NCBI GenBank assembly: GCA_014799395.1
Contig: JAAVID010000013.1
Span: forward strand, 57,335-121,334
DNA from: Oscillospiraceae bacterium
Lineage (GTDB): Bacteria > Bacillota > Clostridia > Oscillospirales > Ruminococcaceae
Length of the DNA: 64,000 nt
Direction: 5' to 3'
Within the stretch, counting starts at the first letter, position 1, and every line of letters starts with the position of its first letter. Positions 25,775 to 33,391 of the stretch are shown here, in pieces. Both the position numbers and the translations under genes were made by a program. The notes beneath the pieces are model-generated. The model was not told the origin of the DNA. It saw only the letters and a list, made by a program, of their open reading frames with translations, and did not search any database.

Positions 25775-28250
25775 TCCGTATATCCTCCTCTCCCATAAAT
25801 TCAGCGGGCAGAGCTTCCGTTTGCTCGCGGGATATTGCGCCCGCCTCTACCTGCGCGTTAAGCGTGCCGTGGATAAGTCCGCTGAAATCGCCGTCCACAA
25901 CGCCCGCGATATATCCGCGAACGTGTCCGTCAAGCCGCATAACTCCCGAGTGATTTTGTATGGGAAGTCTGCGCTTGAGCGTTATCGCGGTCTTTTCAAT
26001 AATAACGTCGCCCAGCAGCAGTATCTGCGGAAGTATTCCCATAACAAGGAAGATCGAGATCAGCGTTCCGCGCCCGAGACATACGCCGATAGAAGCGATA
26101 GACGGCGTGGTCGACAAAAAGCCTATCAGAACGCCCGCCGAAGCAAGTATCGTACCCGAGGTAACGATAGTCGGAAACGCCTGGTTAAGCGATTCGATGA
26201 CCGCTTTTTTCGGCGGCATTATCTGCTTAAGCTCAACGTAACGGTTTGCTATAACGATAGCGTAGTCGATATTCGCGCCCATCTGGATAGAGCTTACCAC
26301 CAGATAGCTCAGAAAGAACAGCGGCTCATGCTGCAAATACGGGAACGAGAAGTTTATCCATACCGAGCCCTGAATAACCAGTATAAGCAGAACGGGCAGT
26401 CCCGAGGATTTGAATGTGAATACCAGGACCAGCACGACAAATACGATAGTCAGCACGCCTATAAGCAGATTGTCGTTGCCGAACGAGGTGGACAGGTCGA
26501 AATCGCTCGTGGAGTTTCCGACAAGGTAGCTGTCCTCGGGATAATATTTCGCGGTAGTTTCGTGCAGGGTATCGAGGAACGCGAAGGTCTCGTCGCTCTC
26601 CTCGGGAAGATCAAGCGTGAGCACAAGGCGGCTGAAATTCTCGCCGAGAAGCTGCAATTTCGCGTCGGAAAGCTGTTCGTGCAGATCCTCGATAGTTTCC
26701 GTCATTTCGTCGTCAAGCGTGACATAGCCCTCTTCCATTTGATCGTAAAGGAACATAAACATATCTATTAGCGGCACGCCGAAGTTGTCCACTCCCGACA
26801 CGAGCTGTCCGTAGGTCTCGTCGTTTACCGCGTAGGCGGAATACAGCAGCCGCGCGACCTCAACGTCGAGATCGGTCATCTCGGCGAACTGCCGCGGAGT
26901 AAGCTTGTCGGTGAGCACATAGTCGTCCATTGCGTCAACGTTGGCAAGTCCGAGCACGGTGTCGGTTTCGGGCATTCGCTCCAGCTCGCGCAGAAGCTGC
27001 CCTTCCTTTTCGTAGTCGCCGTTCGGAACAAGTACCGCAAGCGTGTTTACGCTGCCGAACGTATCGTTTACGCGCTCGACCGCGATCTGCGATTCGTTCT
27101 TGCGCGTAGTCGTAAGCCCCGTCTGTCCGTAGGCGTAGGGACATTTGTTCGAGAATATAAAGCCCGCGATTATCAGCACTACAAACAACGGCGGCATAAT
27201 AAAGCGCGTTTTCACCGCCAGCTTGCCCCAGCCCGTGATCTGCGGAACAAAGTTCTTGTGGTGGGTCTTGTCGATAAGACCGCTGAAACTCATAAGCAGT
27301 CCGGGCATAAGAGTAAATACCGCCAACAGACTCAGTATTATCGCCTTTATCAGCACCAATCCCAAGTCCTTGCCGATACCGAAGCGCATGAAGCACATCG
27401 CTCCGAGACCCGAAAGCGTTGTCATAGAGCTTCCCGCGATCTCGGGTATTGCCTTTGACAGCGCGATAACGACCGCCTCCCGCGCCTCAAGATGAGTGCG
27501 CTCCTCGGTGTAGCGGTGACAGAGGATTATAGCGTAGTCGATAGCGAGCGCGAGCTGAAGCACGACCGCGACGGAATCCGAAACGAACGAGATCTCTCCG
27601 AAAATGAAATTCGTGCCCTTATTCATAAGCGCCGCCATACCGAACGTCGCCAACAGCACGGGAATTTCCATATATGTATGAGATGTAAACAGCAGCACCA
27701 GCAGTATAATTACCACCGCGATCACCATAACGACCTGCATTTCCGCCGCAAGTCCCGCCGACGCGGAGTCGCCCGTATCGCCCGTGACATACACGTCGTA
27801 GCCGTCAAGGAACTCTTCCGCCTTGGCGAGCGCGTTTACGCTCACCTCGTCAGTCGCTGTGCCGTCGTAAGTTATCGAGAACAGCGCCGCGCCGTTTTTG
27901 AAGTGCTCCTCCGTGCCGTCGAATTCCACGGATTTTACGCCGTCGATCTTTTCGATCTGCTCCGAAAGCTCCTCCGCTTTGGCAAGCGAGATATTGTCGA
28001 CCATTATGCGGCTCGTGCCGAAGGTCACAAACTCGTCCTCCATTATTGTTAATCCTTGGCGGGTCTCGGTAGTATCGGGCAGGTAGCTTGTAAGGTCGTC
28101 GTTGACCCTCGTCCAGCCGCTCGAAAAAACGCAGAAAATGGCAACGCCGATATACAGCAGATAAAACGCCTTGCGCTTATCCACTATAAAGGCCGCCACG
28201 CGTTCAAGCGGGCTTTGCTTTTCGGAGCCGCCGTTAAATTGTTCATTCAC
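25755..28250 (-). CDS. MMPL/RND-superfamily transporter
   Basis: An 831-residue membrane transporter with two repeats of six helices. Each half opens with one helix, a large extracytoplasmic domain (about 50-160 and 395-590), then five helices. The first group carries YAIILCHRYTEERTH and the second NIDYAIVIANRYVE, the paired Asp-Tyr motifs of the proton relay in MMPL proteins. The start is GTG at 28250 with AAGGAAAC upstream. MMPL proteins in Gram-positives export lipids or small hydrophobic molecules. The overlapping downstream gene encodes a coiled-coil surface protein, likely its partner. Confidence 0.92.
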   Translation of the reverse strand: MNEQFNGGSEKQSPLERVAAFIVDKRKAFYLLYIGVAIFCVFSSGWTRVNDDLTSYLPDTTETRQGLTIMEDEFVTFGTSRIMVDNISLAKAEELSEQIEKIDGVKSVEFDGTEEHFKNGAALFSITYDGTATDEVSVNALAKAEEFLDGYDVYVTGDTGDSASAGLAAEMQVVMVIAVVIILLVLLFTSHTYMEIPVLLATFGMAALMNKGTNFIFGEISFVSDSVAVVLQLALAIDYAIILCHRYTEERTHLEAREAVVIALSKAIPEIAGSSMTTLSGLGAMCFMRFGIGKDLGLVLIKAIILSLLAVFTLMPGLLMSFSGLIDKTHHKNFVPQITGWGKLAVKTRFIMPPLFVVLIIAGFIFSNKCPYAYGQTGLTTTRKNESQIAVERVNDTFGSVNTLAVLVPNGDYEKEGQLLRELERMPETDTVLGLANVDAMDDYVLTDKLTPRQFAEMTDLDVEVARLLYSAYAVNDETYGQLVSGVDNFGVPLIDMFMFLYDQMEEGYVTLDDEMTETIEDLHEQLSDAKLQLLGENFSRLVLTLDLPEESDETFAFLDTLHETTAKYYPEDSYLVGNSTSDFDLSTSFGNDNLLIGVLTIVFVVLVLVFTFKSSGLPVLLILVIQGSVWINFSFPYLQHEPLFFLSYLVVSSIQMGANIDYAIVIANRYVELKQIMPPKKAVIESLNQAFPTIVTSGTILASAGVLIGFLSTTPSIASIGVCLGRGTLISIFLVMGILPQILLLGDVIIEKTAITLKRRLPIQNHSGVMRLDGHVRGYIAGVVDGDFSGLIHGTLNAQVEAGAISREQTEALPAEFMGEEDIRNEESPV

Positions 28251-28341
28251 GGGTATCGTTTCCTTTCAATATGAGATTATTCTTTTAAATATAAGCCCCG
28301 CGCCGTCATAAAAGACGTACATTATCGAGAACTTCTTGCTA

Positions 28342-28526
28342 AGAGCCTGTTCAGCATCTCGACGCACACACCTCACTTGCAGATTTTCCGCCACACTTAG
28401 GCAATTTTGCTTGAGCGTTTTGCCGAAGGCATAATGCGTACATAAAGTATTCCTACGCAAAATTGCCGTCGTTTGGCGAAAAATCTGCTGCGTGAGCTGC
28501 GCACGTCGAGATACTGAACAGACTCT
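28342..28526. repeat. 185-bp MITE-like inverted-repeat element
   Basis: The ends AGAGCCTGTTCAGCATCTCGACG and the complement of CGTCGAGATACTGAACAGACTCT match at 21 of 23 positions. Inside is another palindromic stretch around GGCAATTTTGC / GCAAAATTGCC. CTAAGAG occurs at both borders (28339-28345 and 28525-28531), a possible target duplication. No coding frame is convincing. It is unrelated in sequence to the 174-bp family elsewhere in the window. Confidence 0.75.
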
Positions 28527-28621
28527 AAGAGATTATACCACACCTGTGCATTATTTGTCAATACCTTTAGAAGATAAACAACAAAAAGCCGAAAAGATGA
28601 TGTTAAGGCAACATTTTGTGA

Positions 28622-28680
28622 TAGAGCGTGTTCACATTAACGCTCAACGCCCGTCCTTCGGTTAATGTAAACACGCTCTA
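28622..28680. repeat. 20-bp-arm inverted repeat
   Basis: TAGAGCGTGTTCACATTAAC (28622-28641) and GTTAATGTAAACACGCTCTA (28661-28680) pair with one mismatch around a 19-base loop. It lies in the gene-free stretch between the MMPL promoter region and the transglutaminase unit. It may be a terminator-like hairpin or an end-to-end remnant of a mobile element. Confidence 0.6.
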
Positions 28681-28751
28681 ATTCTTAATTTCTTATATAC
28701 GCTTACGTTCAAAAATGTCAAGAGGTATGTTTGAACAAAATGTATAGACGC

Positions 28752-28787
28752 AAAAAAACACGGCAGCACCGAATTGGCACTGCCGTG
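28752..28787 (-). terminator. Terminator after the small membrane-protein gene
   Basis: On the minus strand a 12-bp stem (CACGGCAGTGCC / GGTGCTGCCGTG) is followed by a run of T. Confidence 0.85.
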
Positions 28788-28845
28788 ACTTTATTTAGTG
28801 CGTATCCGCCGTATGTCGGTAACGATATAAAAAACGTCCCGCTCT

Positions 28846-28971
28846 TTATTTCATAGACACAAAATAAAGCAAAATAATAAGCGCCAGAGAAACACCGCAG
28901 ATTATCCAGTTGCGCGCGTAAACGCGTTCAAAGCGGCTGTTTTTTTTGTTTTTATCATAACGCTTTGCCAT
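28846..28971 (-). CDS. Small single-pass membrane protein
   Basis: A 41-residue protein beginning MAKRYDKNKKNSR, with a basic cytoplasmic end and one membrane helix (WIICGVSLALIILLYFV). GGAGG lies 7 bp before the ATG, and a good terminator follows 58 bp downstream. It begins 20 bp after the transglutaminase-like lipoprotein gene on the same strand, so the two are probably co-transcribed. I do not recognise a family. Good ribosome site and clear topology support it as real. Confidence 0.65.
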   Translation of the reverse strand: MAKRYDKNKKNSRFERVYARNWIICGVSLALIILLYFVSMK

Positions 28972-28991
28972 TGCGATACCTCCGTTGCTCA

Positions 28992-30530
28992 TTATTGCTG
29001 ATAGTCATAAGGCGCGGTCGGAACGGCGAAATAATTGTCGAGCCGATGATCTCTGCCTATCGTGCTGTCGCTGACAAGGAAATAATTATATCTCAGCATA
29101 GGTCCCGAGCTCGAAATGGGATCGTCCCAGGTAACATCGACGTGATACCAGTTTCCGCCCATTTTTACCATATTCCACATATGATCTCCGTCGGCATATC
29201 CCGCAACGCACACGCACTCGTAGCCCAGAGACTGCGCGAGATACATAAACGCCTTCGAGTACCCCTCGCAGACCGCCTGCCCGTATACCATAGGACCGTC
29301 CGCCTCGTTTCTCGAAGCCGTGCCGTTGTTGGTATAAGTAGTATTGTTTACAAGCCAGTCGTGAATATACTTGAGCCGCTCGTAATCGCTTCCCATCTGC
29401 TGCGCCTCGGCAATAACGGACTGCGCCGCCGCCTCAAACTGCGCCGTGGGAACATTACCGCTGCTTCTGCCGTAGCTTATGGCAACGCTAACAACGTCGC
29501 CCGTACCCGTATCGTAGCTGTACGAGTATCCGCTTCCGAGGGTAAGGAAATTCGCGTTATCGTAGTCGAACGCCCAGTATGCTATCGTGGTATCGTCTAC
29601 GCTCAGCTTCAGATCCGTAACGTTTATGTCCTCGGTGTTGTTTTTCGCGCTCTCGAACAATCTCGCGTACACCGCTTTCTGAGCGGTGGTTATCTGATTA
29701 TAAGCCCATTTTCTCGTATAATCCGTGAACAGCGAGCTTGTATCGGGATCGGGAACGTCAACTATCTCCGGCAGACTGTAATCGCTCACTATCGTAGACT
29801 CGACCGTCGAGCTTATGCCCTGACCGCCCGAAGTCTCGTTTGACGGCACCGACGATACCGGCTCCTCCGAAGGACCGGTCGTACTTTCCGTACCGGTCGA
29901 AGCGCTTGACGACCACGGTCTCGAAGACGAAGAAGACGGTCTCGGTCTCGACGAAGATGACGTCGGTGTCGTGACCGTAGTTATGGGCGGGCGCGTGGTA
30001 GAAGTGCTCATCACATACTGTCCGCTCGCGTCGTTCCACTCGGGGAGCTTGTTCTCGACCTCGGAAAGCATCTTATTAACGCGGTACTTTACGTCGGAAA
30101 GATAGATCTGCTCCTTTTTATTAAGTCCGCTGTCGTCGTAATTTTCCAGCAGCTCGGTTATCTCATCGCTCTTTTTCGCGTATTCCTGGAGCCTTGAGCT
30201 GTCCTCGTTCTTGTAATTTTTTATGTACTCGGTATATTCCTTAATAAATCCCTCATACCCGTCGAGCGTTTCCTTCAGCTTGTCGCCTACCTTCTCGGCT
30301 TCGGACTTCGATGACGTTGACGAAGATGCCGAAGCAGTTGAGGACGTTGATCGCGAAGATGACGGTATTGAGGAAGCAGTATCCGGATCGGATGAAGAAT
30401 GTGCGATAGACGCTAAGGCAGGATTATCGGAACTTATCGTCGGAACGCTTTCTATATCGGTACTGCACCCCGATATTGTTCCGAGAACCAGAGCGGCGGC
30501 AATTATGCTGCTCCATAATCTCCTGTTCAT
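28992..30530 (-). CDS. Transglutaminase-like domain lipoprotein
   Basis: A 512-residue lipoprotein: signal peptide with lipobox TISGCS, a Ser/Thr-rich region, a short coiled coil (about 75-160), a second Ser/Thr/Pro-rich linker (about 175-240), and a C-terminal transglutaminase-like domain. The catalytic triad is visible: Cys in GQAVCEGYSKAF, His in GDHMWNMV, Asp in WYHVDVTWDDP. In bacteria such secreted domains are usually cysteine proteases or amidases acting on the cell wall or surface proteins; the substrate here is unknown. AAGGAG precedes the ATG. A consensus promoter lies about 70 bp upstream. Confidence 0.9.
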   Translation of the reverse strand: MNRRLWSSIIAAALVLGTISGCSTDIESVPTISSDNPALASIAHSSSDPDTASSIPSSSRSTSSTASASSSTSSKSEAEKVGDKLKETLDGYEGFIKEYTEYIKNYKNEDSSRLQEYAKKSDEITELLENYDDSGLNKKEQIYLSDVKYRVNKMLSEVENKLPEWNDASGQYVMSTSTTRPPITTVTTPTSSSSRPRPSSSSSRPWSSSASTGTESTTGPSEEPVSSVPSNETSGGQGISSTVESTIVSDYSLPEIVDVPDPDTSSLFTDYTRKWAYNQITTAQKAVYARLFESAKNNTEDINVTDLKLSVDDTTIAYWAFDYDNANFLTLGSGYSYSYDTGTGDVVSVAISYGRSSGNVPTAQFEAAAQSVIAEAQQMGSDYERLKYIHDWLVNNTTYTNNGTASRNEADGPMVYGQAVCEGYSKAFMYLAQSLGYECVCVAGYADGDHMWNMVKMGGNWYHVDVTWDDPISSSGPMLRYNYFLVSDSTIGRDHRLDNYFAVPTAPYDYQQ

Positions 30531-30601
30531 TAAGCATTCTCCTTTCGGAACACAAAATCAATAAAAGACCCGCTCCGTTTTTATCGTCGCGAGATGTTTA
30601 T

Positions 30602-30630
30602 ATTATAGCATTTTTTTTGTCGATTGTCAA
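30602..30630 (-). promoter_or_regulatory. Promoter of the transglutaminase-lipoprotein gene
   Basis: On the minus strand TTGACA (30625-30630) and TATAAT (30602-30607), 17 bp apart. Confidence 0.8.
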
Positions 30631-30682
30631 GGCGGGACAGAAAAATCCCTTATTTTTCAAAGTGAAACCAAACAGGCAGTAC

Positions 30683-30711
30683 TTGACAAAAAAATAAAAT
30701 AGTCTTATAAT
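30683..30711 (+). promoter_or_regulatory. Promoter of metA
   Basis: TTGACA (30683-30688) and TATAAT (30706-30711) with 17-bp spacing, about 50 bp before the start codon. No SAM-riboswitch fits in so short a leader. Confidence 0.85.
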
Positions 30712-30762
30712 AGTAGTAATTGTATTAAAATTCAGAAAGAATTCAGAAAGGATATGATATAA

Positions 30763-31683
30763 ATGCCGATAAAAATACCCGACGGACTGCCCGCGCAAAG
30801 CGTTCTGGAGGACGAGCATATATTTGTCATCACCGAGAACCGCGCGCTTCATCAGGACATTCGTCCTTTAAAAATAGGAATACTTAACCTTATGCCCACC
30901 AAGATAGTCACCGAAACGCAGATAATGCGCAGTTTGTCAAACACTCCCATACAGTTTGAGGTGGAACTGGTACAGACCTCGACCTATCACGGCAAAAACA
31001 CCCCCGAGGAGCACCTTATCACGTTCTACAAAACATTCGGCGACATCAAGGACGTGAACTTCGACGGCTTTATAATCACGGGCGCGCCCGTCGAGCAGAT
31101 GGAGTTCGAGGAGGTGGATTACTGGCAGGAGCTCTGCGAGATAATGGAATGGACAAAAACGCACGTTCATTCCACCCTCCACATCTGCTGGGGAGCGCAG
31201 GCGGCGCTGTACTACCACTACGGAATAAAAAAATACCCTCTCGAGCAGAAGATGTCGGGCGTTTTCACTCATAAACTGCTCACGCCGAAATCAAGGCTGT
31301 TCCACGGCTTTGACAGCGAGTTCTACGCGCCGCATTCGCGCCACACCGAGACCCGCGCCGAGGATATTCTGGGCTGTCCCGAGCTCAGACTTATGGCAGT
31401 GTCGGACGAGGCGGGCGTGTACGCCGCGGGCAATCTCGACGGCAGCCGGTTCTTCATCACGGGGCACTCCGAGTACGACGCGGATACGCTCGACAAGGAA
31501 TACCGCCGCGACCTCGAAAAGGGAATGGAGCCTCGGATACCGCGCCACTACTATCCCGACGACGATCCGTCAAAGCCGCCCGTTCTCCGCTGGCGCGCGC
31601 ATTCAACTCTTTTGTATACCAACTGGCTGAATTATTTCGTTTATCAGACCACGCCGTTCGATATTTCGGAGAAAATTAAGTAA
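30763..31683 (+). CDS. metA: Homoserine O-acetyltransferase, MetA type
   Basis: A 306-residue MetA-family enzyme that activates homoserine for methionine synthesis. The catalytic residues are present: C142 in HICWGAQAALYY, H235 and E237 in TGHSEYD. Residue 111 is Glu (TGAPVEQMEF); in characterised MetA enzymes Glu at this site gives acetyl-CoA specificity and Gly gives succinyl-CoA. Thus the product is predicted to be O-acetylhomoserine even though databases often label the family succinyltransferase. The start ATG 30763 follows GAAAGGATATG. No other methionine biosynthesis gene is adjacent, although a methionine importer lies 24 kb away. Confidence 0.96.
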   Translation: MPIKIPDGLPAQSVLEDEHIFVITENRALHQDIRPLKIGILNLMPTKIVTETQIMRSLSNTPIQFEVELVQTSTYHGKNTPEEHLITFYKTFGDIKDVNFDGFIITGAPVEQMEFEEVDYWQELCEIMEWTKTHVHSTLHICWGAQAALYYHYGIKKYPLEQKMSGVFTHKLLTPKSRLFHGFDSEFYAPHSRHTETRAEDILGCPELRLMAVSDEAGVYAAGNLDGSRFFITGHSEYDADTLDKEYRRDLEKGMEPRIPRHYYPDDDPSKPPVLRWRAHSTLLYTNWLNYFVYQTTPFDISEKIK

Positions 31684-31741
31684 AAATAGCCAAAAAACGT
31701 TATAATAATTTATGATATTTGTAGAAAGTGACAATATTTTA

Positions 31742-31770
31742 TTGCAATTTTATTTACAATGTGATATAAT
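31742..31770 (+). promoter_or_regulatory. Promoter of the FapA-family gene
   Basis: TTGCAA (31742-31747) and TATAAT (31765-31770), 17 bp apart, 51 bp before the ATG. Confidence 0.7.
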
Positions 31771-31820
31771 TATAATAGCGAAAAAGGAAGTAAATACAGC
31801 GAAAAAAGGGGGCAGATTTT

Positions 31821-33209
31821 ATGGCAGAGAGCGAAAATAAGGTAATCGTGCATTCCATTGTGGATGTTTCCGTAAACCCCAATCATACAGCCGCGTTTAT
31901 GTCGTTTTCCAGACCCGAGAACGGCGGTATGGACATAACGGTAGATAAGGTAATGGCGGCCCTCGATGAGAAGAACGTATCGTACGGCATTCTCAAGGGC
32001 GATATTGAGCTTGCCGTTGAACAGAAGCGCTACGAGGAGAATATCTGCGTGGCGAAATGGGATATGCCGCAGGACGGCGTGGACGGCACGATAAAGTATT
32101 TCTATAACATAGAAACTCACGCCGCGCCCGTCGAGAACGAACACGGCATCGTGGATTACAAAAACCTCGGCGTTGTGAGAAACATCACCGCCGGCACTCC
32201 CATTGCGGCTATCACGCTGCCGACGGAGGGCGAGCCCGGCAAGGACATCACGGGCAGAGTCGTTATGCAGAAAAAGGGCGTTCCCGTAAAAGTGAACGTC
32301 GGAAAAGGCACGTCTCTTATCAACGACGGCAAGGAGATAATCGCGGCTGTCGACGGTAATCTGGTGTATAAAAACGGCGCTTTTCAGATCGACGAAACTC
32401 TCGTTATAAACGGCGACGTTGACGTTTCCAGCGGCAATATCGACTTTATCGGTTCCGTTACCGTAAAGGGAAGCGTATTTGAGGGCTTCCGCGTTACGTC
32501 AAAGCGCGATATAAATATCAACGGCTCGGCAAACGGCGCGGAGCTGTCCGCCGACGGCAACATCAATGTCAAGATCGGCATAATCAACTCCGAGGTAGAG
32601 TGTAAGGGCGACGTAAAGCTGGGCTTCTGCGAGAACAGCAAGGTCCGCGCGGAGGGCAATGTGGAAAGCGCGTCCTTTGTCGGCGGCGAAGTCTTTGCGG
32701 ATAAGAAGATAATCGCGTCGGGCAAGGGCGTTATAATGGGCGGCAAGTACACGGCGCTGGACGGTATCGAGGCTTCGGTCATCGGCTCGGAAAAGTACGC
32801 GAAAACGATCATCACGCTCGGCAACAACGCGGTATTGTCCGAGGAGCGCGACAAGCTCGAAAAGCTGAACGCGGAGCTTGAGGACAAGGCGGAGCAGCTC
32901 GGAAAAATGCTGGTAACGCTCAGCGAGCTTGCTAAAAAGTCCAAGCTCTCCCCCGAGCGCGAACAGCTCAAGACCGAGGCTTTGCGCAACCGTCTGAAAA
33001 TGCAGAGCGAGGTCAAGAAGAACAAGGTGCGCATAAACGAGATAGACGATACGCTCCAGCTCACGCAAAATCTTTCCGTGTCGTTCAAGCGAATTATGTA
33101 CCCCGGCGTTACGCTTCGTATCAACGCCTGCGTGCTCCAGGTCAACGCCGCGACAAACCACGCGCGCGCGACCGTCGACGGCGGAGAGATAGTATTCAAG
33201 CCTCTGTAA
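31821..33209 (+). CDS. FapA family (DUF342) protein
   Basis: A 462-residue protein of the FapA/DUF342 family. An N-terminal domain (about 1-180) contains the GKDITGRVV segment. The central part (about 185-345) is a beta-solenoid of short repeats (ISFI, VNGDVDVSSGNIDFIGSVTVKG and similar, each about 18 residues). A coiled coil follows (about 345-425), then a small C-terminal domain. Family members are linked to surface polysaccharide or cell-shape functions, but no precise biochemical role is established. It is a single-gene unit with its own promoter and terminator. Confidence 0.88.
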   Translation: MAESENKVIVHSIVDVSVNPNHTAAFMSFSRPENGGMDITVDKVMAALDEKNVSYGILKGDIELAVEQKRYEENICVAKWDMPQDGVDGTIKYFYNIETHAAPVENEHGIVDYKNLGVVRNITAGTPIAAITLPTEGEPGKDITGRVVMQKKGVPVKVNVGKGTSLINDGKEIIAAVDGNLVYKNGAFQIDETLVINGDVDVSSGNIDFIGSVTVKGSVFEGFRVTSKRDININGSANGAELSADGNINVKIGIINSEVECKGDVKLGFCENSKVRAEGNVESASFVGGEVFADKKIIASGKGVIMGGKYTALDGIEASVIGSEKYAKTIITLGNNAVLSEERDKLEKLNAELEDKAEQLGKMLVTLSELAKKSKLSPEREQLKTEALRNRLKMQSEVKKNKVRINEIDDTLQLTQNLSVSFKRIMYPGVTLRINACVLQVNAATNHARATVDGGEIVFKPL

Positions 33210-33233
33210 AGCATACTATAAGGTAAATATTAT

Positions 33234-33264
33234 AAGGTCGGGAAGTTATTTCCCGACCTTTTTT
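33234..33264 (+). terminator. Terminator of the FapA-family gene
   Basis: A perfect 10-bp stem (AAGGTCGGGA / TCCCGACCTT) with a T-run. Confidence 0.88.
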
Positions 33265-33287
33265 CGCTGCTGCCTATATTTTGGCGG

Positions 33288-33316
33288 TTGACTTTTGTCT
33301 CAAAATGTGTTATAAT
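33288..33316 (+). promoter_or_regulatory. Promoter of the activase-SPFH-helicase operon
   Basis: TTGACT (33288-33293) and TATAAT (33311-33316), 17 bp apart. Confidence 0.78.
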
Positions 33317-33391
33317 TCATAGTGGAACAGCAGACATTTTAATATAGAGAGATAATGTAAATATATGGAAAATTTGGAAGGGATTGATAAA

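Noticed and set aside
28266-28460. 64-codon frame across the MITE-like element
   Set aside because: It crosses the element boundary, has no ribosome site and no similarity to a transposase.
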